The notes under the pieces are model-generated. The model ran no database searches, was not told the DNA's origin, and worked only from the letters and a program-made list of their open reading frames with translations. This document shows positions 1-13,300 of a stretch of DNA of 64,000 nt, one piece after another. Location: contig NW_024037072.1 in NCBI RefSeq assembly GCF_015706575.1, positions 129,001 through 193,000 of the forward strand. Direction: 5' to 3'. Made by a program: the position numbers and the translations under genes. Position 1 is the first letter of the stretch. Every line of letters starts with the position of its first letter. The stretch is from Patiria miniata. Lineage: Eukaryota; Echinodermata; Asteroidea; Valvatida; Asterinidae.

Positions 1-107
1 TCCCAGTGCAGGAAATGTAGATTGGTCATTCTATGCATTGAGGGTCCAAAGTGTGATTTTTTTCCTGTCCCTGTTACCTTGGTACTTTGCCACTTAAGTA
101 TCATCAA

Positions 108-613
108 CCCTAGTCTAAGGGCTAGACGTTGATTGATATGCGATGATAACCTTCCGCCGCAAGATGGCCCTATCAAGACCAACCAATATCACTCACGAAC
201 CCGTCAAAACAATGTCTAGGCCAATTCCTATTGGCTGTGTAATGCGGGCGCACCTGTTTGGCCTAATATATGCAGCGTGCAATTTTAAAAAAACATAGCA
301 GTTCAAAAGCAAATTCTCGAAATTCTTCTAGCATAAAAAAATGCAGCAAGACATTTGTGTAATTTCACTGGTCAGCTCTTTTGTTGTGTGTAGTAGGCCC
401 TATGTGTGGGACTGAAAATGGCCCATAATTGCCTAAAGAAGTCGCGCATACGCACTTCTTTCCCCCATTTTTTTTATGGGGGGGGGAATTTTAGGAACTG
501 ACCTAGACGTGGTTCTGACTTGTTCCTGGGTGATATTAGTTGGTCGTGATAGCAACCTCTTGCAGCGGCAGGTTATCGCGTATCAATCAACAACAACGTC
601 TAGCCCCTAGACT
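108..613. repeat. TIR element, about 0.5 kb, with ~55-bp inverted ends
   Basis: Bases 108-165 (CCCTAGTCTAAGGGCTAGAC onward) and 555-613 are imperfect reverse complements. The interior holds no reading frame. This looks like a non-autonomous DNA transposon or foldback element in the CASC3 intron after exon 4. I could not identify a target-site duplication. Confidence 0.6.
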
Positions 614-906
614 ACATTAACCCTAACCCCCTAGGCCTTTCTGCTAGGATGCATCACAAAACCTTCAAAATCATCAATTGCCTCCTTGTAAATATTTGGA
701 TAAAGCCTCAATCCTCCAAATTCATTCATTATTTGTTAAATTTGTTCATTGGAGGAGTGGCCACTACCTCAATCCTGCAAAATACTGCAACGATCACCGT
801 TAATATGTTGAGGCAGCGCTGGTGATATCCAGAAGCAGTGTGGATGATTTCAAGTACAATCTAGGCTATTCATAAGATGAGATTTGTTTTCGTCTGGGTG
901 ATGTAA

Positions 907-1156
907 ATCAAATTAGGTTTTAGCCCTTCACTGACATTTAAATGTTTTTGCCCTTCACCCGCTGCTATGTACAACAGATTCGAACCAACCAGCTGATCCC
1001 GATAGCTCCTGGGTTGAGTGGTAAGACATCTGCACTAGAAAGCACGAGGTCGTGGGTTCGAGTCCCACCCGAGTGAATTTTTCCAACTTTCGCTCGGGGC
1101 GTTACACACCGAGTACACAGTGTTTATACGTTGGTGAAGGGCAAAACCTAATTTGA
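907..1156 (+). repeat. tRNA-derived SINE-like module enclosed by inverted repeats
   Basis: Bases 1003-1076 resemble a tRNA: an A-box-like GGTTGAGTGGTAAGAC and a perfect T-arm, GTGGG-TTCGAGT-CCCAC (about 1052-1068). The putative acceptor strands do not pair, so it is not a working tRNA gene and is better read as the pol III head of a SINE. The module is bracketed by 25-bp inverted repeats, ATCAAATTAGGTTTT...CCTTCAC at 907-931 and its complement at 1134-1156. A SINE normally has no such ends. It sits about 190 bp beyond CASC3 exon 4. Confidence 0.6.
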
Positions 1157-1345
1157 TATAATCTAGGCCTAAATTTATAAACGGCAAAGCATAAACAACA
1201 CAAGGTAGAGCCCGTAAACTTGACACAATGAATCCTCCCAAATCAAGTACATGTACACACTTTTGCCGTACAGCCTTAAGCCGTCGAACTTGCCCTCTTA
1301 TGCAAAGAGGAGAAACCCCCCGCCCAAAAAAAGTCAAGTTCCTAC

Positions 1346-4300
1346 CTTTCTTTCTCTTTGTCTTCTTCAACTTCCATTGACCGGACATCGTGCATGAAGT
1401 AAGGGCCTTTTCTGGGGATATAGGCAGGGTTCTTCAAGTCCTGATCAGCATCCAGCTTTTTGTCGGCTTCATTCTTCAAAATAACCAACAGAGGAAAGAA
1501 AATCCCAATCAATGGCAATCAGTCAACAATTACACAAGGCTGCAATTGGAAACCTCACTGATACATTCATATTATTACAAACTTCTGATTCCTTTTGTGA
1601 AAGAATGTTGATTTTGCAGGCAGATGTTTAATTTTTCCCCAGCATATCTCTGTGGGCATCTTTTCGAGAGGCATTGAGGTCTTCACTAGTAAGCAAGAGG
1701 TTGTGGGTCCCAGCACAGTGTGACTGTTCCTTGCAAACCCTCACACAGCAAAATCTTATTGTGATATTTCTTTCCATAATGAACTGCTACGAAAATTGCC
1801 ACTCTGTGGTAAGATCTCAGAGGCACACTTATTCTAAATCATTCATATTCAAAATGAAATCCAACCTCCTCATCTGCATCCTCAGGATTTTCTTCATCGC
1901 TGACATCTTCTCTGTCAATCTCTCCTTCCACACCTTTCTCCCCTTCCTCCTTTTCACTGTCCCTATCATCTCCATCCTCGGCTCCTGAAGACTGATGCCT
2001 CGGTTCCCCCTCAGAAGCCCCTTCTTCCTGCTGCGGGGACGAACACAGCAGGGAAAAAAAGAACAATATTCAAAACAAGAAAACCTGAAAATGAAGACAA
2101 CTACATTTCCTTTTTAAGAAGGTGGATTATATAGGAGAGCTCCATTTAGCAAAACCAAATAGCATCCAGCTATTGTGTCTACAATGCCTAAAAAAAAATT
2201 TTTAAAGCCAATTGGTTATGCACCTAAAAGAAAACCTTGGAATAAGTGTTTGTAGAGAAAGCTTACATCCTACCAGTATGTTACCATGTAAGGTCGTGAA
2301 AATGTATGACTGCTGCAAAGATTAGTTTTAATTGTACAACATGACATTTCTCAAGTCTGAATAGTGACAAAAATATTCCAAATGTTCCATTTCAAATACA
2401 TGTAATGAAATGCAGCCTGCTTCTCATGTCAAGTTTCAGCAGTTTGAAACACCCTGTTATTTTTGAGAAATGTTTCATCAGAAAGTTTTTCCTCAGTTTT
2501 ATGACTTTACCTCTCCATGTACTTCCTCAGCACTCTCATACTCATCAGTGTCTTCTTCTTCCTTATCAAATATGGTGTCACTTTCCTACAATCACACAAA
2601 AAAGCACAGTTTTGAGGGTAAATCCAAGTAATAAAATACACCTGCTTCTTGTTGCTACCTGCTTCGTTTTTCCCATCCACTCCAAAGGTGTGAGTGACCA
2701 CTGATAAAAAATAGCTGAAAAAGGTGTAAAAAAGCTGAACTTTGGAAATTTCCTATACTATTGTACACAGCAAGTGAGGGAAAAAAGCTGAAATCCAAAA
2801 TAAAAAAAGCTGAAATCAGCTTTAAAGCTGAGATTTCACACCCCTGCACTCTACATTAGCAAATAGCAATATATCTTGCAAATATCTTGTCAATATATTG
2901 TCTTTTTATCTGTTTCCAACAAAATTGTGCAATGTAGAAAGGGTTATGGCTCATTTGGACACAATTTTTATCAGCACAAAAAGTCAAGAAAGTTAAAGAA
3001 TACAATCTCCATCTTAGTCTGCCATGTTGAGGAACAAAAAGGGGGCTGTCTCATTCCCTTTTTAAAAAAGCCTGGACAGGAAGCTATTTTCTTCAATGCA
3101 ACATTTTCAACTGCCAATTAACAAAATGGGTATATTTTTTGTCAATTGTATATTGTACAAATGCCGGATTTGACAGTGACTTCACTCCTGAATTCATACA
3201 TTCATATTCTTGAACTTTAGAGACTCTCCGTGATAGGAATGCACGCTTGTGACCCGTTCAATTCAGAGAGCTCCCCTCCTGATCGTGAACATGTTAAATT
3301 TCTCACTCACGTTTATGTTTGAACGACGCGATGTTCACTCGACGGTCCTCGTATCCAGAGTGCGATTCCGTTAGGGATCGCGCGCAATGCATCCATTATG
3401 ATAATGAGTAGACTGGATCACGTTTGTAAACACAAGTGCATTTCGAACGATAATAGGGAGTCGGGAACTAGGGCAGATTTTATGAACGGAAACCTGTTCA
3501 AGTTAGTTCCCGACTCCCTATCATCGTTCGAAATGCACTTGTTAAAGTTTACAAACGTGCTCCAGTCTACTCATTATCATAATCGATGCATCGCGCGCAT
3601 AACGGAATCGCAGTCGGGATACGGGGACCATCGAATGAATGCTGGGCATGATGACCACATCGCGTCGTTCAAACATTAACACAAGTCGGAAATTTAACGT
3701 GTTCACAATCGCGAGGGGAGCTCTCGGAATTGAACGGGAAATTTCACTTTTCATCCGGATCATAAGTAAACTTCAGTACAACTTATCAAATTATCAATGT
3801 CTACTTGTTTGTACCTCAGGTGGCGTATCTAGTTATTTGGAGGCCGTTTTGGGGGTGAAATCTGATGTTTTTGTTGGGCACTGTTGGGTTTTTGGGTCAA
3901 TGACAGAATGTGTTGCTTGGCACATAAGGATTAGCTTGAACCCTACTATCGCCAGACCATGTCCGAATGTTAAAAAGGCGATAAGTTGGGTCCAAGTTAC
4001 TCGGACTAGTCGGGTTTCCTACTGGTGGGACTTCTACCGTTTTGCGCATGCAGAACTCGGGGTACCAGAGTGTCATTCCTGTCTTTGATTTTCTGATCAT
4101 TTTGAAAACGTTCGTTGTGACAAAGTTGTGCCGTACTTTTTCAAAGTCAAATTTCTTGGCAATGACAGATTCAGCACAATAAATTCACAGGAAGCCTAAC
4201 AAGTACACACATGTAAGTGATTAACCTATGTGCAAAATTAAACATGGTTATAAAGATCAAAAGATAGAAGCATTTCGCTTGTATATTGTTGATGTACCCT

Positions 4301-7300
4301 AACGTGGCCATATCTACCCGGAGGGCAAAAGATAAGGTAGCCCGACTGCATCTGGCTGTACAGTACTATCGCAAGCTCTGTAGTACGGCCAGACAGCCAA
4401 TGCTCCCCTAAATGCTAAACTCTGATGTAGTGATTTTGCTACCCATTTTGATCGCGACTACATGTATCTTCTCATCCAGGACAGAAATTTCCAAAGTTGA
4501 GGTTCCTAATTGTAGAGTAACTCATACCTTTTCAAAAAAAATGTTCTTTTATCTAAAAATCTTCATCCATCTGACCAAAAAACGACTTTCAATCATCATC
4601 TCCCACAAATATCGTCCCGTAATTAATGTTCCTCCATTCAAAATGGCAGCCGCATTGTAATGTATGCATTATGCGGGCGTGCTTGAGCAAGATTATGAAT
4701 ATGCATTGTTCAGTTCATGACCTCGTGTTTGTATGGCCAGCCACACCGCGCGCCTGACAAACGTCATGAACTGAATGCATATTCATAATCTTGCATAGGC
4801 TGTCTGGCCGTACTACAGAGGTTGCGATAGTACTGTACGGCCAGATGCAGTCCGGCTAAAAATAAGGCATCAGAATACCACCGTATGCTGTGGTATGTAG
4901 AAAAAATGCCAAAAAAAGGTGCGCCAGGCTTTGGACTAAACTCCTCAGTAGGTTGGAAAACCTGGCATGTGGCCGAACGTACAGCGCAGCAATACTGAGG
5001 CCACACAAGTGAGGCTAGTTATTTATCTAAGTTTATCAAGTTTACAGAAATTCTGAAATGTTAATTTGGAATTTTCCGAGATGTATTCAAGTGCGCCACG
5101 TTAGGGAACACTCCGCCAATTTGTGCCCAATTTCCGCACGCCACCGTTTTTGAATTTCAGATTAAATTTTATGAAACCGAAATTGTTCACCTGTTCACAG
5201 AGGCATGGAGGTTAAATAGCAAGCATTAAAAAAGGTAATCCTTACTTTTAGGACACCTCTATTTTGTACGAGTTCTGTTCAAAACTGACTTTTGCAGATG
5301 TCTGTCCAGTACCAAAGTGACTTTTGCAGGCTAAAGCAGTCTTTTTTCTTCATATAAACTCATGTTAGTTGAAATTTTGAAAGCACTTTCATAGAAAATG
5401 TGACTTTCCTACCTTTTTTCGCAGTCAGACGTGCATGTTGTAGTTCTCACAACACAGTGAAAGCCCTACATAATGAAAGCCCAATGCTGATTGGCTGCTA
5501 AAAAAATTAAATAAGATGTTTATTTTTTTATCAGCCAATCAGCATCGAGCTTTCATCGCATCGAGCTTTCACGTTTGCCATCTTGGTTTTTGAGTCTGTT
5601 TTCTGGTTGTCATCGTCGTCTTTTACCCCTGAATTTCCCTCATAAATCAAAGCCCTGCCCTCTTTCCACAAAATTAAACCTGCTGATATTCAAGAAGGTG
5701 TCATTGCCAATTGTTCAGAATCATATGTGCCAAGAAATATCAGAATGTCAATTTTGAGTGTCATTTAGTCAACTGTTTTGGTCGGTCCTACTAAAGTGCA
5801 TCAACAAGCGTCAACAAGCGTCTACAAGCCTCAACAAGCCTCAACGGTCGTCAACGAGCATCAACAAATTTTGTATATGCTTTTGAACATTAAAAGTAGC
5901 TTTATATGGTAGAAAAAGCAATAAAGAACAGTCTTCTGCATATCAATTAAAGTTAAAATTATTCAAAAACTTGGTTTTTTTTACACGAAATGTACGACGA
6001 ATTTGTCGATTAGTGTTGGCCCCCATCTTGTTTGGATGGCGCTGTACACTTCGCGCATGCATAGTAGGGCTAAGCTTCACGTAAACAAGATGGCGGCCAA
6101 CACTGACAAATTCGTCGTACATTTCGCGTAAAAAAAAAACAAGTTTTTAAATAATTTTAACTTTAGTTGATATTCAGAAAATGTTCTTTATATGGTAGAA
6201 AACTTTTTCTACCATATAAAGCTACTTTTAATGTTCAAAAGTAAGCCTGCAAGTTTGCGGTTTGAAAATTATCCGTGTAACCGTATCTTTTGCGGTTACG
6301 GTTAACCGTAACCGACATTCAAAGAAAAACAAAGAAAAAAAAATCTTATTTGTTACCACGTACGTGTGACGTAGGGCATTGTTAAAACACCATTGCAAAC
6401 GACGCAAATAAATGTACCAAGAACGGCCCCTGCCCCAGTACAATGCCGACAAACGATGCCAACGTGTACATGTATTTACTCCTGATGAGCACGTGGAAAG
6501 TGATTGTTTACGGTGATTGCCTTCCCCTGTCACATCTCAGCCACCATCGTAGACTAGACAGTCCCGCCCCTAAATACAACCAATCATGATGCCCAGACGA
6601 GCACGTGGGAAGTACTGTTTACGGTAATTACCCGCTTCCTGATGCCCTATTGGCTCTCAGCCAACATCGTTGACAGCCCATGCCCCCCACAAAATAATTA
6701 TCATCCAACCAATCACGATGTATTGCAAAAAGAGTCCAAGCACGCGGGACAATAATGCTTTGTGTGTATTCTTATTTTTCTGCGGCGATGGGCGATATTG
6801 GAGGATTATTTTTATTATTATTTCGTTAGGCTTCGGGGGAAACACCTTCTGGTCAACTTCGACACCATTTTTTTTTACAAGAATTTGATTACCGGCGGAA
6901 TAATATGGAATGACTTGAGAAATGGAAAGCAGAATATTAAACATTGAAGGGACAAGAAATAAAATGTAGAATAACATTGAGTAAATTGAGAAGAAAAAGG
7001 CGAAACAACATTTAAATAAATTGACGAAATGGACAAGTGTCAAGTGATGAAAGGTCGTACAACATTTAATAAACGGGCAAATGGTGGAAGGCAGAACATG
7101 TTTTAATAAACGGGCAAGTGATAAAAGGCTGAGCGACATTTAATACATGGGTAAGTAATGAACGGCGAAAATAACATATTAATATTTAATGGTCAAGAAA
7201 TAAGGTGGAATAAGTATAACATTTAGTGGGCCAAAAAAAAAGTGTACATTGACAGAAGACGTCCAATCCACTCACAGCTATTGTCTGGCGAGAATGCGTG

Positions 7301-10300
7301 AAGGCGGCAACTCAAACAGATTGCCCTCAATGATGTTTGGCGACGTTTACCGTACGAAGGATTGTGCGGCACTATTGATCCCACAAGACCCATGGCCTTT
7401 TTTTCACCAATATATTTATTAGGCCTACTGGACTATCGAGGCAAAAATACCCCCGTCTTCAACGGTAGGCCTATGCACAGTGGTTTAAGACCCAGACATT
7501 TTTAAAAAAAATCCCCCGGCTAATATTTAATTGCCAGCCTAGTTTTCTGTACCCAGAGATGGTATTTAAACATGCTTGATGTATTTTATAGGACATTTTA
7601 CCGTTTATTGTCCTGGAATATACTGTCTGGGTCACATGGTTTTAAACCACTGTGCTATGCCTATTAACTAATTTAAATTATGAATATTTGAAAGAAAGGG
7701 ATAGCCATCATGATCGTTCTACTGTTCACAAGTAGACCCTCACCGGCAAAAAAAATATACACTTGGGGATGACCGAGCGACGCCCTCTTGCCTGCATTAA
7801 TTATTTTGCCGCAAAGCGCGTGCCACTGCACTGCGTACAACGTACATACAAATCCCCTGGTGTACGTGCGTCACACACAAGAAACGGTGCGCGCGCGTCA
7901 ACCAGCGAAATGTACGCAGGCGTCGTTGCTAGGTAAAAGGGGGCCCTCTGTTGGTGGCGTACGGAGCCCATAATGCAGATTGTCCAGCGTGTGCACAATA
8001 CACGCACATGGGGAACTTTTTCTGGGCCAGTACCATGCCGGTTCCGCCATCAATTCTATAATGTCTTATTCAGTAACAAGATGCCATCCACCCTAGTATA
8101 GTTGCAATCACAAAGACGGCATTTAAGGAGATGCGGCGAAAACGCTTGGCATTCTAAGTTCTATATGTGCGTCTGGCAGTTGTCGGTTTACCCGCGTTCT
8201 TGGTTGATTTTTCAAAAGATCGGATTTGTTTTGGTTTGTTTTCCCCAAATTGATCTTTTTTCTTCACAAACATGAAGTATTATTTCCTAATATTTCCATG
8301 AATTAAAAAACATACCCTGTTTATATTTTCCAGCGCGTGCAGCGGCGTGCACAATCACGCAATGTTTTTTTTTTTCTTGGCCAGTACCATGCTGGTTCGG
8401 CCGTCAATCCTTTGATGTCGGCATCCTTTGTCGGTCGCTCATCTCTGATAAAATGCCATCCATACTACAGTTGCTTCATAGAAAAGCAATTACATGTACA
8501 AAGATTTCACTTAAGGAGATGCGGCGATTACAAACACCAGTTGATCTAGCAAGGTCTGGCAACTGTCACCTCGTTCTCGCCGTCGATCTTCAAAAGATCG
8601 GGATTTTTTTGATATTTTTTTTAATTGGATTACGGTTAACCGAACCGAAAGAAAGGAAAGGTGTAACCGTTTGAACGGTCGGTTAACTGTGTAACCGTTT
8701 CAAAGCTGCAGGCTTATTCAAAAGCATGTACAAAATTTGTTGATGCTCATTGACGACCGTTAAGGCTTGTTGACGTTTGTTGACGCTTGTTGATGCACTT
8801 TAGTAGGACCCGTTTTGGTGAGTCTTTCCCTTCCTAGGTGCGTACATAGGAACGTAGACCCGTGAACGTGGCTATATACATAGCCACGCTTCAGTCTATA
8901 GTAAAAACTTTCTATTGTGATCCGCGGTTACTAAAATGGAGTGACCGTTCTAGCCGAATTTCGGCTACATTTGACAGAATATTTGCATACAAAAATGAGT
9001 TGTACAGAAAATCAGCAGAATATTTTTTTCGGCAGAATTATGAAGATGAAGGAAAATGAAAAAGATTGGAAAGAAATATGGCACATTTGGTTTGAAAAAC
9101 CTTCATTTTTTGAAAGATCCTTAAAACAAACCCTTGAACAATGGAACAGCAATATAAAGTGGATGATTTGACAGACTTTCGAATTGGATTTAGCAGAATT
9201 TTATGTGGTATTACGGTCATCCTGCCATGTAAGACAGTTAGTCGGGTACCCACTGGTGATACTTCTTCCGTTTTGCGCATGCGGAACTCGGGGTACCAGA
9301 GTGTCATGCCTGTCTTTGATTTTCTGATCATTTGGAAAACATTCGTTGTGGCAAAGTTGTGCCGTACTTTACATCAAATTTCTTAGCAATGCCAGATCCA
9401 ACACTCGCGGAAATTCACAGGAGGCTCAACAAGTAAGTGATTCACCTATGGGCAAAATTATACATGGTTATATGCAGCGGATCAAAAGATAGAATGCTGT
9501 CGCTTGTATTTACCCGACGGAAGCGCGTGGCGTTGTATATGACGGAAGCGCGTGGCGTTGTATACAACGCCACGTTCACGGGTCTAATAATAGGAACGGG
9601 GTCCTAAAAGTAAGGATTACCTTAACCCTAACCCTCCAGGGTATTTTGGCTAGAAACCCTGCCAAACGCAGCAACATGCAAGACTTGTCTAAGTGACAAG
9701 CCTGCCCAGTGTAGCAAGATCCATCAGGTCAAAAGTCTCGAGGCCAAACTGCCTCAGAGTCTGTGGTCACCCACTGCAGCAGGATACAACTCTGGCATTG
9801 TTCTATGGGACTAGCCCTCAGTGTCTCAGAAGTGGCCGGTTTCTGCACTGGTCATGCTGGTGTTGGTAGCATTTTCCATCAAAGTGCACCAGACTTTTCC
9901 ACCTGATGCACTGTGCTGCGTCTGGCAGGGTTAGGGTTAATAAGGTTTAAGTACTAGTATTTTACTGCATGAATTTGAGGTTTGTCAACAAAGAGGTTTG
10001 GCAACACTTCACGAGGAAATTCGGGTAAGCTTCGAAATGCGCCACGTTAGGGAACACGACTATATATCCTCGAGTCACCATAATTGACGCAGATAACGCT
10101 TGCAACGCGCCCGCATTGTCCAACGCAAATTGAATGCGAGTGCGTCAAAACATATCCTCATCGTTTTAGGTGGACTCACGATACCCGAGGGAGGTGCGTG
10201 GCGAATGTCAGACAAGTCGACCGTTGAGACAACTCGACTCGGGACAAGTCGACCGTTGAGACAACTCGACCATTGAGACTGGTCGACCGTTGAGACAACT

Positions 10301-13300
10301 CGACTCGGGACAACTCGACCGTTGAGACTGCTCGAGTTAATGGAAATGAATACACGTGGAGCAGAAAAAGTTGCACAAATCTGTGGCAAGACCGATCACG
10401 GGTGCGGCGCGGGCATACTCGATGTACAGAGGGCGTCGCGTCGGGCCGGTGCGCCCTGCCCGCCCGCGAGGACCGGGCCGGGCCCGGCACGCGGGCACGT
10501 CGACCAGCGCGGCAAATGGGCGCATAGGCCCGGCACAAACGATGTCACCGTGCACGGTACGGCCACGTTGACCGACCGGGGATGAGATAAGTGGGCGCAC
10601 AGGGCTGGCAAAAACGATGTCACCGTGCACGGTACGGACAAGTTGACCGGCAAATGGGTGCACAGGCCCGGCAAAAACGATGCCACCGTGCACGGTACGG
10701 CCACGTTGACCGGGGATGCGCGCATGTGGCCTTGAAAAAAACGAACGATGTGTACGGACAATCACGCTGCGCTATATCGGCTCTGTTATATGCAACAAAA
10801 AAACTCATGTGTCATCACTCCCAAACGGCGATCAGCCGCCGTCAAAATCCCCGGTACTATCCCCGAAACTAGGCCCAAAACATGCGAGGCGACTTGTCTC
10901 AACGGTCGACTTGTCTTTCCATTTATCGCACTAGTCCGAGTAACTTGGACCCAACTTATCGCCTTTTTAAAAATTTGGACATGGTCTGGCGATAGTAGGG
11001 TCCAAGCCCATTCCTCGACCTAGACAACACAGTCACTGACAGTCCCAAAAACCAACATTTTCCAACAAAAAACATCAGATTTCACCTTCAAAATGGCCTC
11101 CAAATTACTAGATATGTCACCTGAGGTACAAGTAGACATAGATGATTAAGATGGTTGTACTTAAGTTTACTTACGATCCGGAAAAAAAGTGAAATTTTCC
11201 GTTCAATTCTGGAGACCCCCTCTGCCTAGGTTGTCGTTGTTGTGCTCACGTTCAAAACTGCATGATAATGGCGTCTGACCTCGACCTCATGCAAATGTGG
11301 TGCGGTGCGCTTGCGCATAATGCACTGCATGCATACACGGCAGATTCCCCTGCGCCGCGCCGACGACTGTTTCCTGATGTAGAGCGCTGTGTAAGTTCGC
11401 GGTACGCCTGGGAGTCGCGCTGGCTAGCCAGGCGTACCGCGAACTTACACAGCGCTCTACATCAGGAAACAGTCGTCGGCGCGGCGCAGGGGAATCTGCC
11501 GTGTATGCTGCATTATGTGCATTATGCGCAAGCGCGCCGCACCACATTTGCATGAGGTCGAGGTCAGACGCCATTATCATGCAGTTTTGAACGTGAGCAC
11601 AACAACGACAACCTAGGCAGAGGGGGTCTCCAGAATTGAACGGAAAATTTCACTTTTTTTCCGGATCGTAAGTAAACTTAAGTACAACCATCTTAATCAT
11701 CTATGTCTACTTGTACCTCAGGCAGTACGGGCGCACGCACTAACTCGCGGATTGTCCTCAGTAACGCGGAAATCCCCCGATCGGGGGACAAAATGTGTCC
11801 CTGTAAACACGGAATGTCTCTGTTTATAGGGACAGTTTTCGAAGATAAGATCTTGCGCCCTCAGGGGATGTCTGGCGCATGTCAAGGATGCTAAAATCGG
11901 ATTCCTTGTCGAAAGACACCCCTTTCCAGTGTTTCACTTACGTAATCCAATGTATAAATCTCGAATTACAGGCCGGAGAATATTTCGGCCTCCAGCGCTG
12001 CAAACCTCATGGTTCCAGTATCGATACCGAATATATCAATAGTATCGATACTGGCAGTACCATTGGTACAGCATTGTTGAAGTCGAATATTACAATACAA
12101 AGAATCGATTTTTGGTATCGAAAACGGTAAAGTTTGTTTTGTTTTGCACGTGCGACATTCGACCAACCTACCTGTACATAAAATAAATTGTCATGATGAA
12201 CTAAACAATATTTTTCCCCAACTTTAATTTGGGCTAGTCACATAATTCTATATTACTAAATTAACTGTTTATATCCATATTGTCAGGTGAGGATGACCAA
12301 TGAGGAAAAGCAAGCACAGTCAGTGGTGATTGCAGAGGGAAGTTGATGGACAAAATCACCAAGTGGGAAATTAAATACCACCAATGTTTAATGGATGGGC
12401 ATTTTGTAATTTGGCAGTTCTCTGTCATGTCTGTGATTAAACAAAATTCAAATTGGCGTGAAAAGTTACTTTTATTTAACCACTTTAGTGTAGATGGCTC
12501 TTAATAAACTTACCTGAATACTTCAGATGCCTGACGACTGCTTGCCTTTTTATGACTTTTTTTTTTATATCCGATTCTAATTCATTATGATGCGCAATCT
12601 CTACATTTTAATACATGAAAGTTGAATAAACATAAATCAACATGGGAAGATGCCAAGTGAAGATACTTATTCCTGTCTTATCTGATGGTAAATAAAACAA
12701 CATTGTATTTAAAATTAAAGACCAGTATTCACAAATTTTAAAAGTATTTCCCTGTTGGCTCCATTTGTATTTATTCTCTCGATTCAAAAAATCAAACTAA
12801 CAGTTAAAATAAAACAAGAGAAATGACTAAATATTCCTTCTTTTTTGGCACTCAAAAATTAATCACAAGGGATTACATCTAATTACATTCAATGTATTTG
12901 TCAATCTACCAACTATATATATTGTTTATGGAATATGTAATGTGTTTTGTTTTCTCCGATGCTGCTTTTGTATAGTTTTTCTGCCTACAACATTGCTTTG
13001 TTGTTTGTAATTAATTCCATTCAGTACATCTTATTTCAGTTTTTTGTAGGTTTCATTCTAACCAGTAGAGTTGAAACTTGTAACACATATTAACTCCTAC
13101 TTTTAAAGCAATAAGATTCATATCACGATCATGAATTTGTCCGACAACGATGTCAACAATATTGTCTTGTGGTATAATATTCTTTCACCTACAGAAATTA
13201 CTTGGTTGAATGAGTCCTTACAAATAAAGCATTTTGAAGCATTATAGGGAATTTTTCTGTGCCAAAAATTCTCCTGACATGCCTGAACATGATTAAAGCA

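Larger units (their letters stand above)
5783..8811. mobile_element. 3.0-kb TIR transposon, non-coding, 8-bp target duplication GTTTTGGT
   Basis: GTTTTGGT occurs directly outside both ends (5,775-5,782 and 8,812-8,819). The ends begin CGGTCCTACTAAAGTGCATC on the left and, read inward from the right, GGGTCCTACTAAAGTGCATC. Inverted similarity extends about 110 bp and is built from iterated RTCAACAAGC blocks. Inside are subterminal GGTTACGGTTAACCG motifs, an inserted foldback, duplications and a degenerate minisatellite, but no transposase frame. An 8-bp duplication fits hAT or P-type elements. I cannot assign the superfamily from ends alone. Confidence 0.8.

Noticed and set aside
1003-1076. Functional tRNA gene
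   Set aside because: The acceptor stem does not pair and a degraded second copy exists nearby, so a SINE head is the better reading.
6657-7139. 160-codon minus-strand hydrophobic frame
   Set aside because: It is the antisense of a degenerate AT-rich minisatellite. Hydrophobicity follows from T-rich codons.
9621-9945. Interstitial telomeric repeat
   Set aside because: Only two hexamers at each end, inverted, and part of a TIR. Not a telomere array.
10337-10765. Overlapping Arg/Pro-rich frames on both strands
   Set aside because: Few stops because of GC-rich tandem repeats. The frames are repeat translations.
11262-11580. 97-codon frames on both strands with nearly identical proteins
   Set aside because: Mirror products of the palindrome arms, with no start or splice logic and no known domain.
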